Part shown: positions 32,245 through 41,284 of the stretch, one piece after another
Layout: each line of letters opens with the position of its first letter
Position numbering within the stretch: the stretch's first letter is position 1
Source: Nocardioides jiangxiensis
Lineage (GTDB): Bacteria; Actinomycetota; Actinomycetes; Propionibacteriales; Nocardioidaceae
Direction of reading: 5' to 3'
Assembly: GCF_030580915.1 (NCBI RefSeq)
Contig: NZ_JAUQTA010000002.1
Coordinates: forward strand, 496,001-560,000
Length of the DNA: 64,000 nt
Made by a program: the position numbers and the translations under genes
The notes under the pieces: model-generated
Seen by the model: only the letters and a program-made list of their open reading frames with translations
What the model was told of the DNA's origin: nothing
The model's database searches: none

Positions 32245-33339
32245 ATGCAGCACGACCCCTCGCCGTACGACGCCCTGCTCCTGGTCTCCTTCGGCGGCCC
32301 GGAGGCTCCCGAGGAGGTCGTCCCCTTCCTCGAGAACGTCACCCGTGGCCGCGGGATCCCGCGCGAGCGGCTGGTGGAGGTGGGGGAGCACTACTTCCAC
32401 TTCGGCGGGAAGTCGCCGATCAACGACCGCAACCGCGAGTTCCTCGCCGCCATCCGCGAGGACCTCGCGGGCAACGGCCTGGACCTCCCGGTCTACTGGG
32501 GCAACCGCAACTGGGGCCCGTACATCGGCGAGGCGCTCGAGCAGATGGTGGCCGACGGCGTGAAGCGCGCCGCCGTCTTCTTCACCTCGGTCTACTCCTC
32601 CTACTCCAGCTGCCGTCAGTACCGGGAGAACCTCGCCGACGCGCTCGCCGGCCTGCCCGAGGGGACGACCCTCGAGCTCGACGTGCTGCGGCGCTCCTTC
32701 AACCACCCCGGCTTCATCGACGCGATGGTCGACGCGACCCTCGCCGCCGTCGCCGACCTGCCCGACGCACAGCGGGAGTCGGCCCACCTCTCGTTCGTCA
32801 CCCACTCCATCCCGACCGCCATGAACGACGCGAGCGGCCCCGAGGGCGGCGCCTACGACCTGCAGCACCGCAGCGTCATGGAGGAGATCGTCGAGCGCGT
32901 GCGCCTCGAGACCGGCCACCGCTTCCGGCACCAGCTCGTCTACTGCTCCCGCTCCGGCGCCCCGCACGTGCCGTGGCTCGAGCCCGACGTCAACGACCAC
33001 CTGGCGCAGCTCGCCGAACACGGCACCCCCGCGGTGGTGGCGATCCCGATCGGCTTCGTCTCCGACCACATGGAGGTGGTCTGGGACCTCGACACCGAGG
33101 CCGCTGCCACGGCCGAGAAGCTCGGCCTCACCTACGTGCGTGCCGCCACGGCGGGCATCGACCCGCGCTTCGTGGCGATGGTCCGCGAGCTGCTCCTGGA
33201 GCGGGCCGCCGTCGAGCGCGGCATCCCGACGGCGCGCCCCGCCGAGGGCGGGCTCCCGGCCTGCTGGGACCGCTGCGCCCCGGACTGCTGCCGCAACCTG
33301 CAGCAGGGGGACCGGCCCACGGTCGGCGGGCTGCGATGA
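32245..33339 (+). CDS. hemH: coproporphyrin ferrochelatase
   Basis: Inserts Fe2+ into coproporphyrin III in the Gram-positive (coproporphyrin-dependent) haem pathway; 364 residues, also called CpfC. LVSFGGPE (13-20), the catalytic His187 in FVTHSIP, and the [14 protein letters not shown] metal helix are visible. A cysteine-rich tail (Cys340, 344, 348, 349) plus Cys123 in YSSYSSCRQ fits the [2Fe-2S] cluster of actinobacterial enzymes. The stop overlaps the IMPase-like start by 4 nt. Predicted leaderless. Confidence 0.94.
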   Translation: MQHDPSPYDALLLVSFGGPEAPEEVVPFLENVTRGRGIPRERLVEVGEHYFHFGGKSPINDRNREFLAAIREDLAGNGLDLPVYWGNRNWGPYIGEALEQMVADGVKRAAVFFTSVYSSYSSCRQYRENLADALAGLPEGTTLELDVLRRSFNHPGFIDAMVDATLAAVADLPDAQRESAHLSFVTHSIPTAMNDASGPEGGAYDLQHRSVMEEIVERVRLETGHRFRHQLVYCSRSGAPHVPWLEPDVNDHLAQLAEHGTPAVVAIPIGFVSDHMEVVWDLDTEAAATAEKLGLTYVRAATAGIDPRFVAMVRELLLERAAVERGIPTARPAEGGLPACWDRCAPDCCRNLQQGDRPTVGGLR

Positions 33340-34166
33340 CCAGCGCCTCGGTGACCTCGCGACCGGCGGACCTGCTCGCCCTCGCGCTCGACGTCGCCCG
33401 CGAGGCTGCCGCGCTCGTGCGGGAGGCGCGCGCCGGCACGGTCGAGGTCACCGCCACCAAGTCGAGTGCCGTCGACGTGGTCACCGACACCGACCGGGCC
33501 AGTGAGGCACTGATCCGGGAGCGGATCCTCGCTGCCCGGCCCGACGACAGCTTCCTGGGCGAGGAGGGCGGCCGCTCGACCGACGGCTCGAGCGGGATCC
33601 GCTGGGTCGTCGACCCGATCGACGGCACGGTCAACTTCCTCTACGGGATCCCGCACTACGCGGTCTCGATCGCTGCCGAGCGCCTCGACTCCGACGGGTC
33701 GGGCCGGGCGGAGGTGATCGTGGGCGTCGTCCTCGACGTCGCCTCCGGCACGGAGTACGCCGCCCGCGCCGGCGGGGGAGCGACCCGCGACGGGCGCCCC
33801 ATCGGCGTACGCCCGGAGGTGCCGCTCGCCGAGCGCCTCGTGCTGACCGGCTTCAGCTACTCGGCGGAGGTCCGCGCGGTGCAGGCCGCCGCGGTCGCCC
33901 GCATGCTGCCCCGGGTGCGCGACATCCGGCGGCTCGGCTCGTGTGCGCTCGACCTCTGCCGGGTTGCCGAGGGCGGCGCCGACGCCTACGTCGAGGAGGG
34001 CGTGCAGGTCTGGGACCACGCGGCGGCCGGCCTCGTCGCACGCGAGGCCGGAGCGCGGGTGGAGCTCTCCCGGGGAGCGACGGGCCGTGACGTCGTCATC
34101 GCGGCGCCGGAGGCGGGTTTTGCCGCGTTCCGGACCCTCGCGGTGGCCAGCGGCTTCCTCGCCTGA
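33336..34166 (+). CDS. inositol-monophosphatase-family protein
   Basis: A Mg2+-dependent phosphatase of 276 residues. FLGEEGG (Glu76, Glu77), VDPIDGTVN (Asp93, Asp96) and VWDHAAAGL (the third Asp) form the complete metal site of the IMPase/SuhB family. The substrate could be inositol phosphate, a nucleotide or another sugar phosphate; family membership alone does not decide. Coupled to hemH by ATGA. A hairpin of 7 bp follows its stop. Confidence 0.9.
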   Translation: MTSASVTSRPADLLALALDVAREAAALVREARAGTVEVTATKSSAVDVVTDTDRASEALIRERILAARPDDSFLGEEGGRSTDGSSGIRWVVDPIDGTVNFLYGIPHYAVSIAAERLDSDGSGRAEVIVGVVLDVASGTEYAARAGGGATRDGRPIGVRPEVPLAERLVLTGFSYSAEVRAVQAAAVARMLPRVRDIRRLGSCALDLCRVAEGGADAYVEEGVQVWDHAAAGLVAREAGARVELSRGATGRDVVIAAPEAGFAAFRTLAVASGFLA

Positions 34167-34176
34167 GGCACCGCTC

Positions 34177-34195
34177 GAGCCGGGCGGACCGGCTC
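34177..34195 (+). terminator. short hairpin after the IMPase-like gene
   Basis: GAGCCGG and CCGGCTC form a 7-bp stem with the loop GCGGA, 11 nt after the stop codon. No U-tract. Confidence 0.5.
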
Positions 34196-34360
34196 TCGGA
34201 TCCGCCGGCGAGAGCGGGAATACTCCGCACGCGCTCACAGTTCCGTGCACGCAACGCCGGGATGCGCGTGCATCACAGCGAGTGATGGTGCACAATCTGG
34301 CCCGCCGCTGTCGGGAGTTGCACGGAGTAGACGCGGCAGACGAAGACCTGGGAGAGACGC

Positions 34361-34651
34361 ATGGCGACTGATTACGACGCACCTCGCAAGACCGAGGAAG
34401 AGCAGAACGAGGAGTCGATCGAGGAGCTGAAGGCTCGTCGGCACGACAAGAACTCGGGCAAGGTCGACGAGGACGAGACCGAGGCCGCTGAGTCCTTCGA
34501 GCTGCCCGGCGCCGACCTCTCGCACGAGGAGCTGGCCGTCGAGGTCAAGCCGAAGCAGGAGGACGAGTTCACCTGCATGAGCTGCTTCCTCGTGCACCAC
34601 CGCAGCCAGCTCGCCGACGAGAAGTCGATGACCTGCCGCGACTGCGCCTGA
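34361..34651 (+). CDS. DUF4193 family small zinc-ribbon-like protein
   Basis: An acidic protein of 96 residues. The first 70 are charged and probably disordered; the C-terminus has CMSC (Cys72, Cys75) and CRDC (Cys92, Cys95), forming a 4-Cys zinc ribbon. The family is actinobacterial and its function unknown; it lies near dut and sepH in related genomes. GGGAGA is upstream of the ATG at normal spacing, and a 194-nt promoter region precedes it. A strong terminator follows directly. Confidence 0.88.
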   Translation: MATDYDAPRKTEEEQNEESIEELKARRHDKNSGKVDEDETEAAESFELPGADLSHEELAVEVKPKQEDEFTCMSCFLVHHRSQLADEKSMTCRDCA

Positions 34652-34663
34652 GCAGCAACGCGA

Positions 34664-34698
34664 AAAGGCCGCTTCCCCGACTCGGGGCAGCGGCCTTT
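34664..34698. terminator. bidirectional terminator between DUF4193 and DUF4235 genes
   Basis: AAAGGCCGCT and AGCGGCCTTT form a perfect 10-bp stem; the loop region contains a nested CCCCGA-C-TCGGGG. The T-rich arm ends suit both directions. Confidence 0.88.
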
Positions 34699-34711
34699 CG
34701 GCGTCTTCGGG

Positions 34712-35077
34712 TCAGTTGACGCCGGCGGAGACGATGTCGGCGACGTCGTCGGACGACGACTTCTTCTTCGCCTTCTTGCCCGCGGATGCCTTGTTGCCGT
34801 CGGCCTGCAGCTCCGGCGGCAGGTGGCCGGTGGACTTGAGGTAGTAGTTCGCCGCGCGGCGGGTGGCCAGCATCTTCATGATGTTGACGAACGTGCCGCT
34901 CGCGGCGGCCCAGGCGACGGCCTCCCAGACGTTGACGTCGGGATCGGCCGGGTTGGCCGGCGGGGTCTTGCCGGTCGCCTTGGTCCAGCCGGTGTTGAGC
35001 GTCTTCTTCGCGACGGCGGCGCTGCCGACAGCCGCACCCAGCGACATGATCGACCAGGCCTTGGAACCCTTTGCCAC
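34712..35077 (-). CDS. DUF4235 domain-containing protein
   Basis: A protein of 121 residues with two hydrophobic segments (about 8-24 and 51-70), giving a likely membrane hairpin. The AAVGSAAVAKK and WEAVAWAAASG motifs and a Lys/Ser-rich tail identify the DUF4235 family, of unknown function. The GTG has GAGGAAGG 7 nt upstream. It lies 53 nt after DUF3093 on the same strand. Confidence 0.82.
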   Translation of the reverse strand: MAKGSKAWSIMSLGAAVGSAAVAKKTLNTGWTKATGKTPPANPADPDVNVWEAVAWAAASGTFVNIMKMLATRRAANYYLKSTGHLPPELQADGNKASAGKKAKKKSSSDDVADIVSAGVN

Positions 35078-35130
35078 GGTGGTGCCTTCCTCAGGGGGAC
35101 GTTGACACCCACCCTAGTAGGCACCGTGGG

Positions 35131-35577
35131 TCAGCGAGCGAGCCGTTCGGTCAGCGCCGCGGCGAGCTGCTTCGGGCGGCGCGTCGACACCAGCCAGTAC
35201 GGCGTGGGGTCCTGCGGGTCGTCGACGTCGATGCGCACCGACCGCTTCACGTACGGGCGCATCGCGAGGTAGGCGCGGGCGTTGGCGTCGCGGCCGGCCA
35301 GGAGGCGGGTCTGCTCCTTGTCCAGCGGCGTCACGGCTCCGACGTGCTGCAGGGGGAGGTGGGCGCGACCGGCACGCAGCTCGCCGTCAGCGACCCTGAC
35401 GGCGAGGGCGCCGTACTTCAGGAAGCCGGCCGTGACCAGGGCGGCGATCACCGCGATGATGCCGAACGCCGCGACCGGGGGCACGGCGACGGCGAGGGCG
35501 AGCCAGAAGGAGGCGACGAGCATGGTCGCCTGCACCCACCAGCGCAGGGGGACGAACAGTCGCTCGGCGTACTCCAC
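35131..35577 (-). CDS. DUF3093 domain-containing membrane protein
   Basis: A protein of 148 residues from a GTG start at 35577, chosen because family members begin with YxERLxVPxxWW, which here is EYAERLFVPLRWW. Two N-terminal membrane helices (about 15-55) are followed by a beta-rich cytoplasmic domain ending in PYWLVSTRRP. The family's function is unknown; it sits next to dut in many actinobacteria. The longer frame (TTG at 35628) would cross the dut promoter. Confidence 0.83.
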   Translation of the reverse strand: MEYAERLFVPLRWWVQATMLVASFWLALAVAVPPVAAFGIIAVIAALVTAGFLKYGALAVRVADGELRAGRAHLPLQHVGAVTPLDKEQTRLLAGRDANARAYLAMRPYVKRSVRIDVDDPQDPTPYWLVSTRRPKQLAAALTERLAR

Positions 35578-35616
35578 GGGGGAGATCCTGACATCCCGGG
35601 TGTGGGCGCGCGCAGG

Positions 35617-35622
35617 TAGGGT
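35617..35622 (+). promoter_or_regulatory. -10 box of dut (leaderless or nearly)
   Basis: TAGGGT, 8 nt before the ATG at 35631. Confidence 0.5.
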
Positions 35623-35630
35623 CGGCAATC

Positions 35631-36104
35631 ATGTGTGAGATCGCCATCGTCCGGCTCGACCCGGACGTGCCGCTGCCGGCCTACGCCCACCCCGGTGACG
35701 CCGGCGCCGACCTGGTCACGACCGCCGACGTGACGCTCGCGCCCGGGGAGCGCCGGCTCGTCCCCACGGGCATCGCGATCGCCCTGCCCGACGGCTACGT
35801 CGGCCTCGTGCACCCGCGGTCCGGGCTGGCCTGGAAGGCCGGCCTCTCGATCGTCAACGCACCGGGCACCGTCGATGCGGGCTACCGCGGCGAGATCAAG
35901 GTCTGCCTGGTCAACCTCGACCCGGCCACCCCGATCGAGCTGCGCCGCGGCGACCGGATCGCCCAGCTCGTCGTGCAGCGCGTCGAGCACGCACGCTTCA
36001 TCGAGGTCGAGTCGCTCGACGAGACCTCCCGCGGCGCCGGCGGCCACGGCTCCACCGGCGGGTTCACCGCCTCCGACCCCCTCACTGCCGGGAGCACCCT
36101 CTGA
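35631..36104 (+). CDS. dut: dUTP diphosphatase
   Basis: A trimeric dUTPase of 157 residues cleaving dUTP to dUMP and PPi. All five motifs are in order: PGDAGADL (21-28), [12 protein letters not shown] (61-72), [14 protein letters not shown] (about 75-88), [11 protein letters not shown] (about 105-115) and the C-terminal [10 protein letters not shown]. Its TGA overlaps the DUF3710 ATG by one base, so the two are coupled. Divergent from DUF3093. Confidence 0.96.
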   Translation: MCEIAIVRLDPDVPLPAYAHPGDAGADLVTTADVTLAPGERRLVPTGIAIALPDGYVGLVHPRSGLAWKAGLSIVNAPGTVDAGYRGEIKVCLVNLDPATPIELRRGDRIAQLVVQRVEHARFIEVESLDETSRGAGGHGSTGGFTASDPLTAGSTL

Positions 36105-36736
36105 TGTTCAACAAGCGCAAGAAGTCCGTCGCCGGTGGCGAGAGCGCCGCCCCGGGCGCCGTGGAGGCCACGCCCGCCGCGCAGCCTGCGCCGCTGCGTC
36201 CGCTCGACATCTCCGAGGTCGACCTCGAGGACGGTGCCCCGCGCGTCGACCTCGGCGGCATCCTGCTGACCCACGTCGAGGGCTTCGAGATCCGGATGCA
36301 GGTCGACGAGGCGAGTGGCCAGGTCCAGTCGGTGATCTTCGCGGCAGAGGAGGGCGCCCTCGAGGTGCGTGCCTTCGCCGCGAGCCGCGGCGGCGACATG
36401 TGGGACGAGATCCGCCCGCAGATCGCCGCCGACGCCGCCCAGCGCGGCGGCACCGCGACCGAGGCCGCCGGACGTTTCGGGGCCGAGCTCGTCTGCCGGG
36501 TGCCCGGTCAGCTGCCCGACGGGTCGGAGGTGCTCCAGGAGACCCGCATCGTCGGTGTCGACGGGCCGCGGTGGTTCGTGCGGGGCACGCTCATCGGCGC
36601 CCCCGTGCGCGACGACTCGCTCCGTCCGGCGTACGACGAGGCGCTGCTGTCCATGGTCGTGCGACGGGGTGCCGGCGCGATGGCCCCCGGTGACCCGCTG
36701 CCGCTCTCGGTCCCCAACGACGCCCGCCGCATCTGA
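36104..36736 (+). CDS. DUF3710 domain-containing protein
   Basis: A soluble protein of 210 residues with a basic, low-complexity N-terminus (about 1-32) followed by the DUF3710 domain: RVDLGGILL, FAASRGGDMWDEIRPQI and WFVRGTLIG are its typical segments. The function is unknown. It is always close to dut and a small OB-fold protein in actinobacteria, and here overlaps dut by one base. Confidence 0.86.
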   Translation: MFNKRKKSVAGGESAAPGAVEATPAAQPAPLRPLDISEVDLEDGAPRVDLGGILLTHVEGFEIRMQVDEASGQVQSVIFAAEEGALEVRAFAASRGGDMWDEIRPQIAADAAQRGGTATEAAGRFGAELVCRVPGQLPDGSEVLQETRIVGVDGPRWFVRGTLIGAPVRDDSLRPAYDEALLSMVVRRGAGAMAPGDPLPLSVPNDARRI

Positions 36737-36744
36737 GACCCCTC

Positions 36745-36750
36745 TAGGCT
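36745..36750 (+). promoter_or_regulatory. -10 box of the OB-fold gene (leaderless)
   Basis: TAGGCT, 6 nt before the ATG at 36757, within the dut gene cluster; an internal promoter. Confidence 0.5.
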
Positions 36751-36756
36751 GGAGCC

Positions 36757-37122
36757 ATGGGAGACGGACGCTCGCGCCTGCGGCGCACGATCAGCCGGTG
36801 GGCGGACAGCTCTGACCAGCACGCCCGCGAGTTGCAGAAGTCCGTGGAGGGATCCGGCTGCTGCTCGATCGCCGACGCCCCGGACCGGCAGCACGTCCGG
36901 CTCCAGGGTGCGCTGCGCACGGTGACCCTGCGCCCGCGTGGAGGCGTGCCCGCGCTCGAGGCCGAGCTCTTCGACGGCAGCGACGTGCTCACGGTCGTCT
37001 GGCTCGGTCGGCGCCGGATCACGGGCATCAGCCCGGGCCGGTCGGTCCGGGTCGAGGGGCGCATCGGCGTCCAGGACGGGCACCGCGTCATGTTCAACCC
37101 GCGCTACGAGCTCACGTCGTGA
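36757..37122 (+). CDS. OB-fold nucleic-acid-binding protein, small
   Basis: A protein of 121 residues with a single OB-fold of five strands (VRLQGALRTVTLRPRGGVPALEAELFDG is spread over 48-75, then LTVVWLGRRRITGISPGRSVRVEGRI, RVMFNPRYEL). RecG/aspartyl-tRNA-synthetase-type wedge folds are the nearest relatives, so nucleic-acid binding is likely but the partner is unknown. The stop overlaps the DUF3159 GTG by 4 nt. Confidence 0.82.
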   Translation: MGDGRSRLRRTISRWADSSDQHARELQKSVEGSGCCSIADAPDRQHVRLQGALRTVTLRPRGGVPALEAELFDGSDVLTVVWLGRRRITGISPGRSVRVEGRIGVQDGHRVMFNPRYELTS

Positions 37123-37835
37123 ACGACATCGCCGACCTCCGCGGCGCCGGTGACCACCACGCGACCACGGAGACGGTGGAGGCCGTCGTACGCCGGCAGC
37201 TGGGCACCGCGCTCGGTGGGCGCCGCGGCATGGTCGAGGCGGCCGTGCCGACGATCCTCTTCACGGTGGTCTTCCTGACCACCCGCGAGCTGAAGGTCGC
37301 ACTGGCGGTGAGCCTGGGTGCCGCGGTGGTGGCCCTGCTCGCGCGAGTGGTGCAGCGCCAGACGGTGCAGTTCGCCGTCAACGCCCTGTTCGGCATCGGC
37401 ATCGGCGCGGCCTTCGCGTGGCGCGCCGCCCGGGGCGGTGGCAGCGCCGATGAGCAGGCCCTGGCGTACTTCGTGCCCGGCCTGATCTACAACGCCGGCT
37501 ACGCCGCGGCCCTGATCCTGTCGATCATCACCCGCTGGCCGCTGGTCGGCTTCATGGTCGGCAGCGTCACCGGTGACCCGACCGGCTGGCGTGACGACGT
37601 CAGCGTGCGCCGGCTGTGCAGCCGGCTCACCTGGGTGCTGGTCGCACCCTGCGTGCTCCGTGTCGTGGTCCAGGCGCCCGTGTACCTGCTGGCCAGCCAC
37701 GGCCCCCTCGACTCCGGGGTCGCCGTGGGCGTCCTCGGAGCCTGCAAGCTCGTGATGGGCTGGCCGTTGCAGCTCGCCTCGCTCGCGGCGATGGTGTGGC
37801 TGCTCGGCCGCAACCGGACGCCGGTCGCGGCCTGA
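37119..37835 (+). CDS. DUF3159 domain-containing membrane protein
   Basis: A protein of 238 residues with five or six membrane helices (about 42-60, 62-78, 85-102, 120-140, 165-190 and 205-230). GGRRGMVEAAVPTILFTVVFL and GDPTGWRDD are typical of DUF3159 proteins, related to intracellular septation-like membrane proteins. The function is unknown. GTG start overlapping the OB-fold stop. It ends 7 nt from the convergent trkA gene. Confidence 0.86.
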   Translation: MNDIADLRGAGDHHATTETVEAVVRRQLGTALGGRRGMVEAAVPTILFTVVFLTTRELKVALAVSLGAAVVALLARVVQRQTVQFAVNALFGIGIGAAFAWRAARGGGSADEQALAYFVPGLIYNAGYAAALILSIITRWPLVGFMVGSVTGDPTGWRDDVSVRRLCSRLTWVLVAPCVLRVVVQAPVYLLASHGPLDSGVAVGVLGACKLVMGWPLQLASLAAMVWLLGRNRTPVAA

Positions 37836-37842
37836 CCGGCCC

Positions 37843-38511
37843 TCAGCCGTGCGTGCGCGGCGAGAGGAGCTTCTCCAGCTCCTCCTCGACCTCCGCGGGC
37901 ACCACGAAGAGCAGCTCGTCGCCGGACTCGAGCGGCTGCTCGGCGTCGGGGGCGTAGACCTGGCCGTCGCGCAGGATCGTGACCAGGGCGCAGTTGGCCG
38001 GCCACGGCACCTGGCCGCTCGGGACGCCGACGTGTGGCGAGTCGCCGGGCAGCACCATCTCGACGAGGTTGGCGTTGCCCTTGCGGAAGGTGAAGAGCCG
38101 GACCAGGTCGCCGACGGAGACAGCCTCCTCGACCAGCGCCGACATGATGCGCGGGGTGGAGACACTGACGTCGACGCCCCAGGCCTCGGTGAAGAGCCAC
38201 TCGTTGTTGGGGTGGTTGATCCGGGCGACCGTGCGCGGCACACCGAACTCGGTCTTCGCCAGCAGGGAGGTCACCAGGTTGACCTTGTCGTCGCCGGTCG
38301 CCGCGATCACCACGTCGCAGTGCTCGAAGCGTGCCTCCTCCAGCGAGCTCAGCTCACAGGAGTCGGCGAGCAGCCACTCGGCGTTCGGGACGCGCTCGGG
38401 ACGGATGGAGTCCGGGTCCTTGTCGACCAGGAGGACGTCGTGACCGTTGCCGATCAGCTCACGGGCGATGGAGCGGCCGACAGCGCCGGCTCCGGCGATA
38501 GCTACGCGCAT
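37843..38511 (-). CDS. TrkA-family potassium uptake regulatory protein (CeoC-like)
   Basis: A K+ transport regulator of 222 residues. The RCK N-terminal domain binds NAD(H) or ATP through AGAGAVGRSIARELI, with the acidic VDKD at the end of strand 2; the RCK C-terminal domain (about 135-215) follows. It begins 3 nt after the second TrkA gene, so they form a pair like CeoB-CeoC of mycobacteria. It probably controls K+ uptake together with the divergent KimA-like carrier, or another K+ channel. Confidence 0.9.
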   Translation of the reverse strand: MRVAIAGAGAVGRSIARELIGNGHDVLLVDKDPDSIRPERVPNAEWLLADSCELSSLEEARFEHCDVVIAATGDDKVNLVTSLLAKTEFGVPRTVARINHPNNEWLFTEAWGVDVSVSTPRIMSALVEEAVSVGDLVRLFTFRKGNANLVEMVLPGDSPHVGVPSGQVPWPANCALVTILRDGQVYAPDAEQPLESGDELLFVVPAEVEEELEKLLSPRTHG

Positions 38512-38514
38512 CGG

Positions 38515-39177
38515 TCAGTGCTCCTCGGGGCCGTTGCGGAGGACGTCGTAGGCGGCGGACGCGGTCTCCTCGCGCATGACGAGGTGGAGCCGGTCGCCTT
38601 CCTGGAGGTAGGTGTCGCGGGTGGGCAGGATGCCCTCGCCCAGGCGGTCGATCCACGCGACGCGCGCTCCGGACTGGATCTGGAAGTCGATCATCTTGTG
38701 GCCGATCCAGGCCTCGGGGGCGCCGATGTGGTCGACGCGGATGGTGCCCGACGGGTCGCGGAAGTCCGGCTCGGCCCCGGCCGGCAGCAGGCGGCGCAGC
38801 ACCTGGTCGGCGGTCCACTTCACGGTGGCGACGGTGGTGATGCCGAGGCGCTGGTAGACCTCGGCACGGCCCGGGTCGTAGATGCGGGCGACGACCTGCT
38901 GGATGCCGAAGGACTCACGTGCAACCCGCGCGGCGATGATGTTGGAGTTGTCACCGCTGGAGACGGCGGCGAACGCGTCGGCGCGACGGATGCCCGCCTT
39001 CTCCAGGACTTCCTGGTCGAAGCCGTAGCCCACGACCTTCTCCCCGTTGAACGACGGACCCAGCCGCCGGAAGGCGTCTGCGTTGTTGTCGATCACCGAG
39101 ACGGTGTGGTTACGGTCCTCGAGGTCGCGCGCGAGCGTCGAACCGACGCGGCCGCAGCCCATGATCACGACGTGCAC
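38515..39177 (-). CDS. TrkA-family potassium uptake regulatory protein (CeoB-like)
   Basis: A protein of 220 residues with the RCK-N Rossmann motif MGCGRVGSTLARDL and the acidic VIDN end, and an RCK-C domain in the last 80 residues. The GTG start lies 6 nt after a TAGCGT -10 box, so the mRNA is leaderless. Divergent from the KimA-like transporter with a 52-bp spacer, and followed 3 nt later by the partner TrkA gene. Confidence 0.9.
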   Translation of the reverse strand: MHVVIMGCGRVGSTLARDLEDRNHTVSVIDNNADAFRRLGPSFNGEKVVGYGFDQEVLEKAGIRRADAFAAVSSGDNSNIIAARVARESFGIQQVVARIYDPGRAEVYQRLGITTVATVKWTADQVLRRLLPAGAEPDFRDPSGTIRVDHIGAPEAWIGHKMIDFQIQSGARVAWIDRLGEGILPTRDTYLQEGDRLHLVMREETASAAYDVLRNGPEEH

Positions 39178-39183
39178 AGGCTG

Positions 39184-39189
39184 ACGCTA
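39184..39189 (-). promoter_or_regulatory. -10 box of the trkA pair (leaderless)
   Basis: TAGCGT on the minus strand, 6 nt before the GTG at 39177. Confidence 0.55.
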
Positions 39190-39215
39190 ACGCAGTCGCG
39201 ACGGCAGCGGTGCAC

Positions 39216-39221
39216 TAGCCT
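39216..39221 (+). promoter_or_regulatory. -10 box of the KimA-like transporter gene
   Basis: TAGCCT, 8 nt before the GTG at 39230. It shares the 52-bp divergent region with the trkA promoter. Confidence 0.5.
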
Positions 39222-39229
39222 CGTCGTTC

Positions 39230-41284
39230 GTGAGTGTCGGCGACGTATCCAAGCGCATCCTCCTGGGCCGCAAGCTCAGCTCCTCGCAGCTGGGGGAGAC
39301 GCTCCTCCCGAAGCGCATCGCCCTGCCGGTCTTCGCCAGCGACGCGCTCTCCTCCGTGGCCTACGCCCCGGACGAGGTCTTCATCATGCTGTCGGTCGCG
39401 GGCGCCTCGGCGTACGTCTGGTCGTGGAAGATCGGCATCGCGGTCGCGCTCGTCATGCTGACGGTCGTCGCGTCGTACCGGCAGACCGTGCACGCCTATC
39501 CGTCGGGAGGTGGCGACTACGAGGTCGCCACGGTCAACCTCGGACGCACCGCCGGCGTCACGGTAGCTAGCGCCCTGCTCGTCGACTACGTGCTCACGGT
39601 GGCGGTGTCGATCTCCTCCGCCGCGCAGTACGCCGCAGGAGCGCTGCCCTGGCTGATCGGCCACGAGGCGGAGGCTGCCACGGTCGCGGTCGTCCTCCTC
39701 GCGGCGATGAACCTGCGTGGCGTCCGTGAGTCGGGTGCCTTCTTCGCCGTTCCGACCTATCTCTTCATGGTCGCGATCCTCGGCATGTGCGGCTACGGCC
39801 TGCTCCAGCTCGCCATGGGCGACCTCCCGCACGCTGCCAGCGCCGGCCTCGAGATCGAGCCCCGCGAGGGGTGGGAGGGCCCGCTCGGCCAGGTCGCCCT
39901 GATGATGCTCCTCGCGCGCGCCTTCTCGTCGGGCTGTGCTGCCCTGACGGGTGTGGAGGCGATCTCCAACGGCGTGCCGGCCTTCAAGAAGCCGAAGTCG
40001 AGGAACGCCGCCACCACCCTGCTGCTGCTCGGCCTCATCGCCATCTCCATGATGATGAGCGTCATCGTCCTCGCCAAGGAGATGATGATCCGCTACGTCG
40101 ACCCGCACGAGCTCGAGCGGCTGCGCTCGGCCGGCGGCGGGGCGCTGCCGAAGGACTACGAGCAGCACCCCGTCATCACCCAGATCGCGCAGGGTGTGTT
40201 CGCGGACTTCTCGCCGGGCTTCTACTTCGTCATCACGGTGACCGGCGTGATCCTCGTGCTCGCGGCCAACACGGCGTTCAACGGCTTCCCGGTGCTCGGG
40301 TCGATCCTCGCCCAGGACGGCTTCGCGCCCCGGGCGCTCGCCTCGCGCGGTGACCGCCTGGCGTACAGCAACGGCATCATCTTCCTGGCCGTCATGGCGA
40401 TCGTGCTGATCCTCGCGTTCGACGCGGAGACGACGAAGCTGATCCAGCTCTACATCGTCGGCGTCTTCGTGTCCTTCAACCTCAGCCAGCTCGGCATGAT
40501 CCGGCACTGGACCCGTCACCTGAAGTCGGAGCGCGACCCGGCGGAGCGGCGTCGCATGATGCGCTCGCGCGTCATCAACACCTTCGGCCTGGCGATGACC
40601 GCGGTCGTCCTCGTGATCGTGCTGATCACCAAGTTCCTCGCCGGCGCCTGGATCACGATCATCGCGATGATCGTCTTCTTCATGCTGATGAAGGGCATCC
40701 ACAAGCACTACGAGCGGGTCGCCGACGAGCTCAAGGCCGACGAGCAGGACAAGGTCATGCCGACGCGGGTCCACGCGATCGTGCTCGTCTCCAAGCTCCA
40801 CAAGCCGACGCTGCGGGCACTGGCCTTCGCCAAGGCGACCCGGCCCAACACCCTGGAGGCGGTCTTCGTGGACATCGACGAGGAGTCCACCCACCGGCTC
40901 CTGGAGCAGTGGGACGAGCGCGGCATCGACGTGCCCCTGAAGGTGCTCCACTCGCCGTACCGCGAGATCACCCGGCCGATCGTCGACTACGCGGTCGAGG
41001 TCCGGAAGCAGTACCCCCGCGGCGTCGTCGCGGTGTACATCCCCGAGTACGTCGTGGGCCGGTGGTGGGAGCAGCTGCTCCACAACCAGACCGCCCTGCG
41101 TCTGAAGGGCCGCCTGCTCTTCACACCCGGGATCATGGTGACGTCCGTGCCGTTCCAGCTGCGGTCGTCGGCCGTGGCGATCGAGCGCGAACGCCGCGAG
41201 CAGGGCCGTGTGCACGCCGGAGACCTCCGTCGTGGCCGTGCCCGTGAAGAGGGCGATGCCGCCCGTGGAGAGGGAGACGCATGA
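39230..41284 (+). CDS. APC-superfamily transporter, KimA-like potassium importer
   Basis: A protein of 684 residues. Twelve membrane helices (about 28-510) belong to the APC superfamily, with LPVFASDALSSVAYAPDE at helix 1 and ISNGVPAFKKPKSRNAATTL in the middle. A soluble universal-stress-like domain follows (about 520-660), and a charged tail. This architecture matches KimA, a K+/H+ symporter. The call is supported by the divergent TrkA pair. Its stop overlaps the TrmA-like start (ATGA). Substrate specificity is inferred, not shown. Confidence 0.85.
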   Translation: MSVGDVSKRILLGRKLSSSQLGETLLPKRIALPVFASDALSSVAYAPDEVFIMLSVAGASAYVWSWKIGIAVALVMLTVVASYRQTVHAYPSGGGDYEVATVNLGRTAGVTVASALLVDYVLTVAVSISSAAQYAAGALPWLIGHEAEAATVAVVLLAAMNLRGVRESGAFFAVPTYLFMVAILGMCGYGLLQLAMGDLPHAASAGLEIEPREGWEGPLGQVALMMLLARAFSSGCAALTGVEAISNGVPAFKKPKSRNAATTLLLLGLIAISMMMSVIVLAKEMMIRYVDPHELERLRSAGGGALPKDYEQHPVITQIAQGVFADFSPGFYFVITVTGVILVLAANTAFNGFPVLGSILAQDGFAPRALASRGDRLAYSNGIIFLAVMAIVLILAFDAETTKLIQLYIVGVFVSFNLSQLGMIRHWTRHLKSERDPAERRRMMRSRVINTFGLAMTAVVLVIVLITKFLAGAWITIIAMIVFFMLMKGIHKHYERVADELKADEQDKVMPTRVHAIVLVSKLHKPTLRALAFAKATRPNTLEAVFVDIDEESTHRLLEQWDERGIDVPLKVLHSPYREITRPIVDYAVEVRKQYPRGVVAVYIPEYVVGRWWEQLLHNQTALRLKGRLLFTPGIMVTSVPFQLRSSAVAIERERREQGRVHAGDLRRGRAREEGDAARGEGDA

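Noticed and set aside
34265..34285. GATGCGCGTGCATC hairpin upstream of the DUF4193 gene
   Set aside because: A 5-bp stem with a 4-nt loop is expected by chance in this composition; no link to a promoter or ribosome binding site.
38515..39177. TrkA gene pair as a split or frameshifted single gene
   Set aside because: Each has its own complete RCK-N and RCK-C domains and a proper start and stop; they are two genes.
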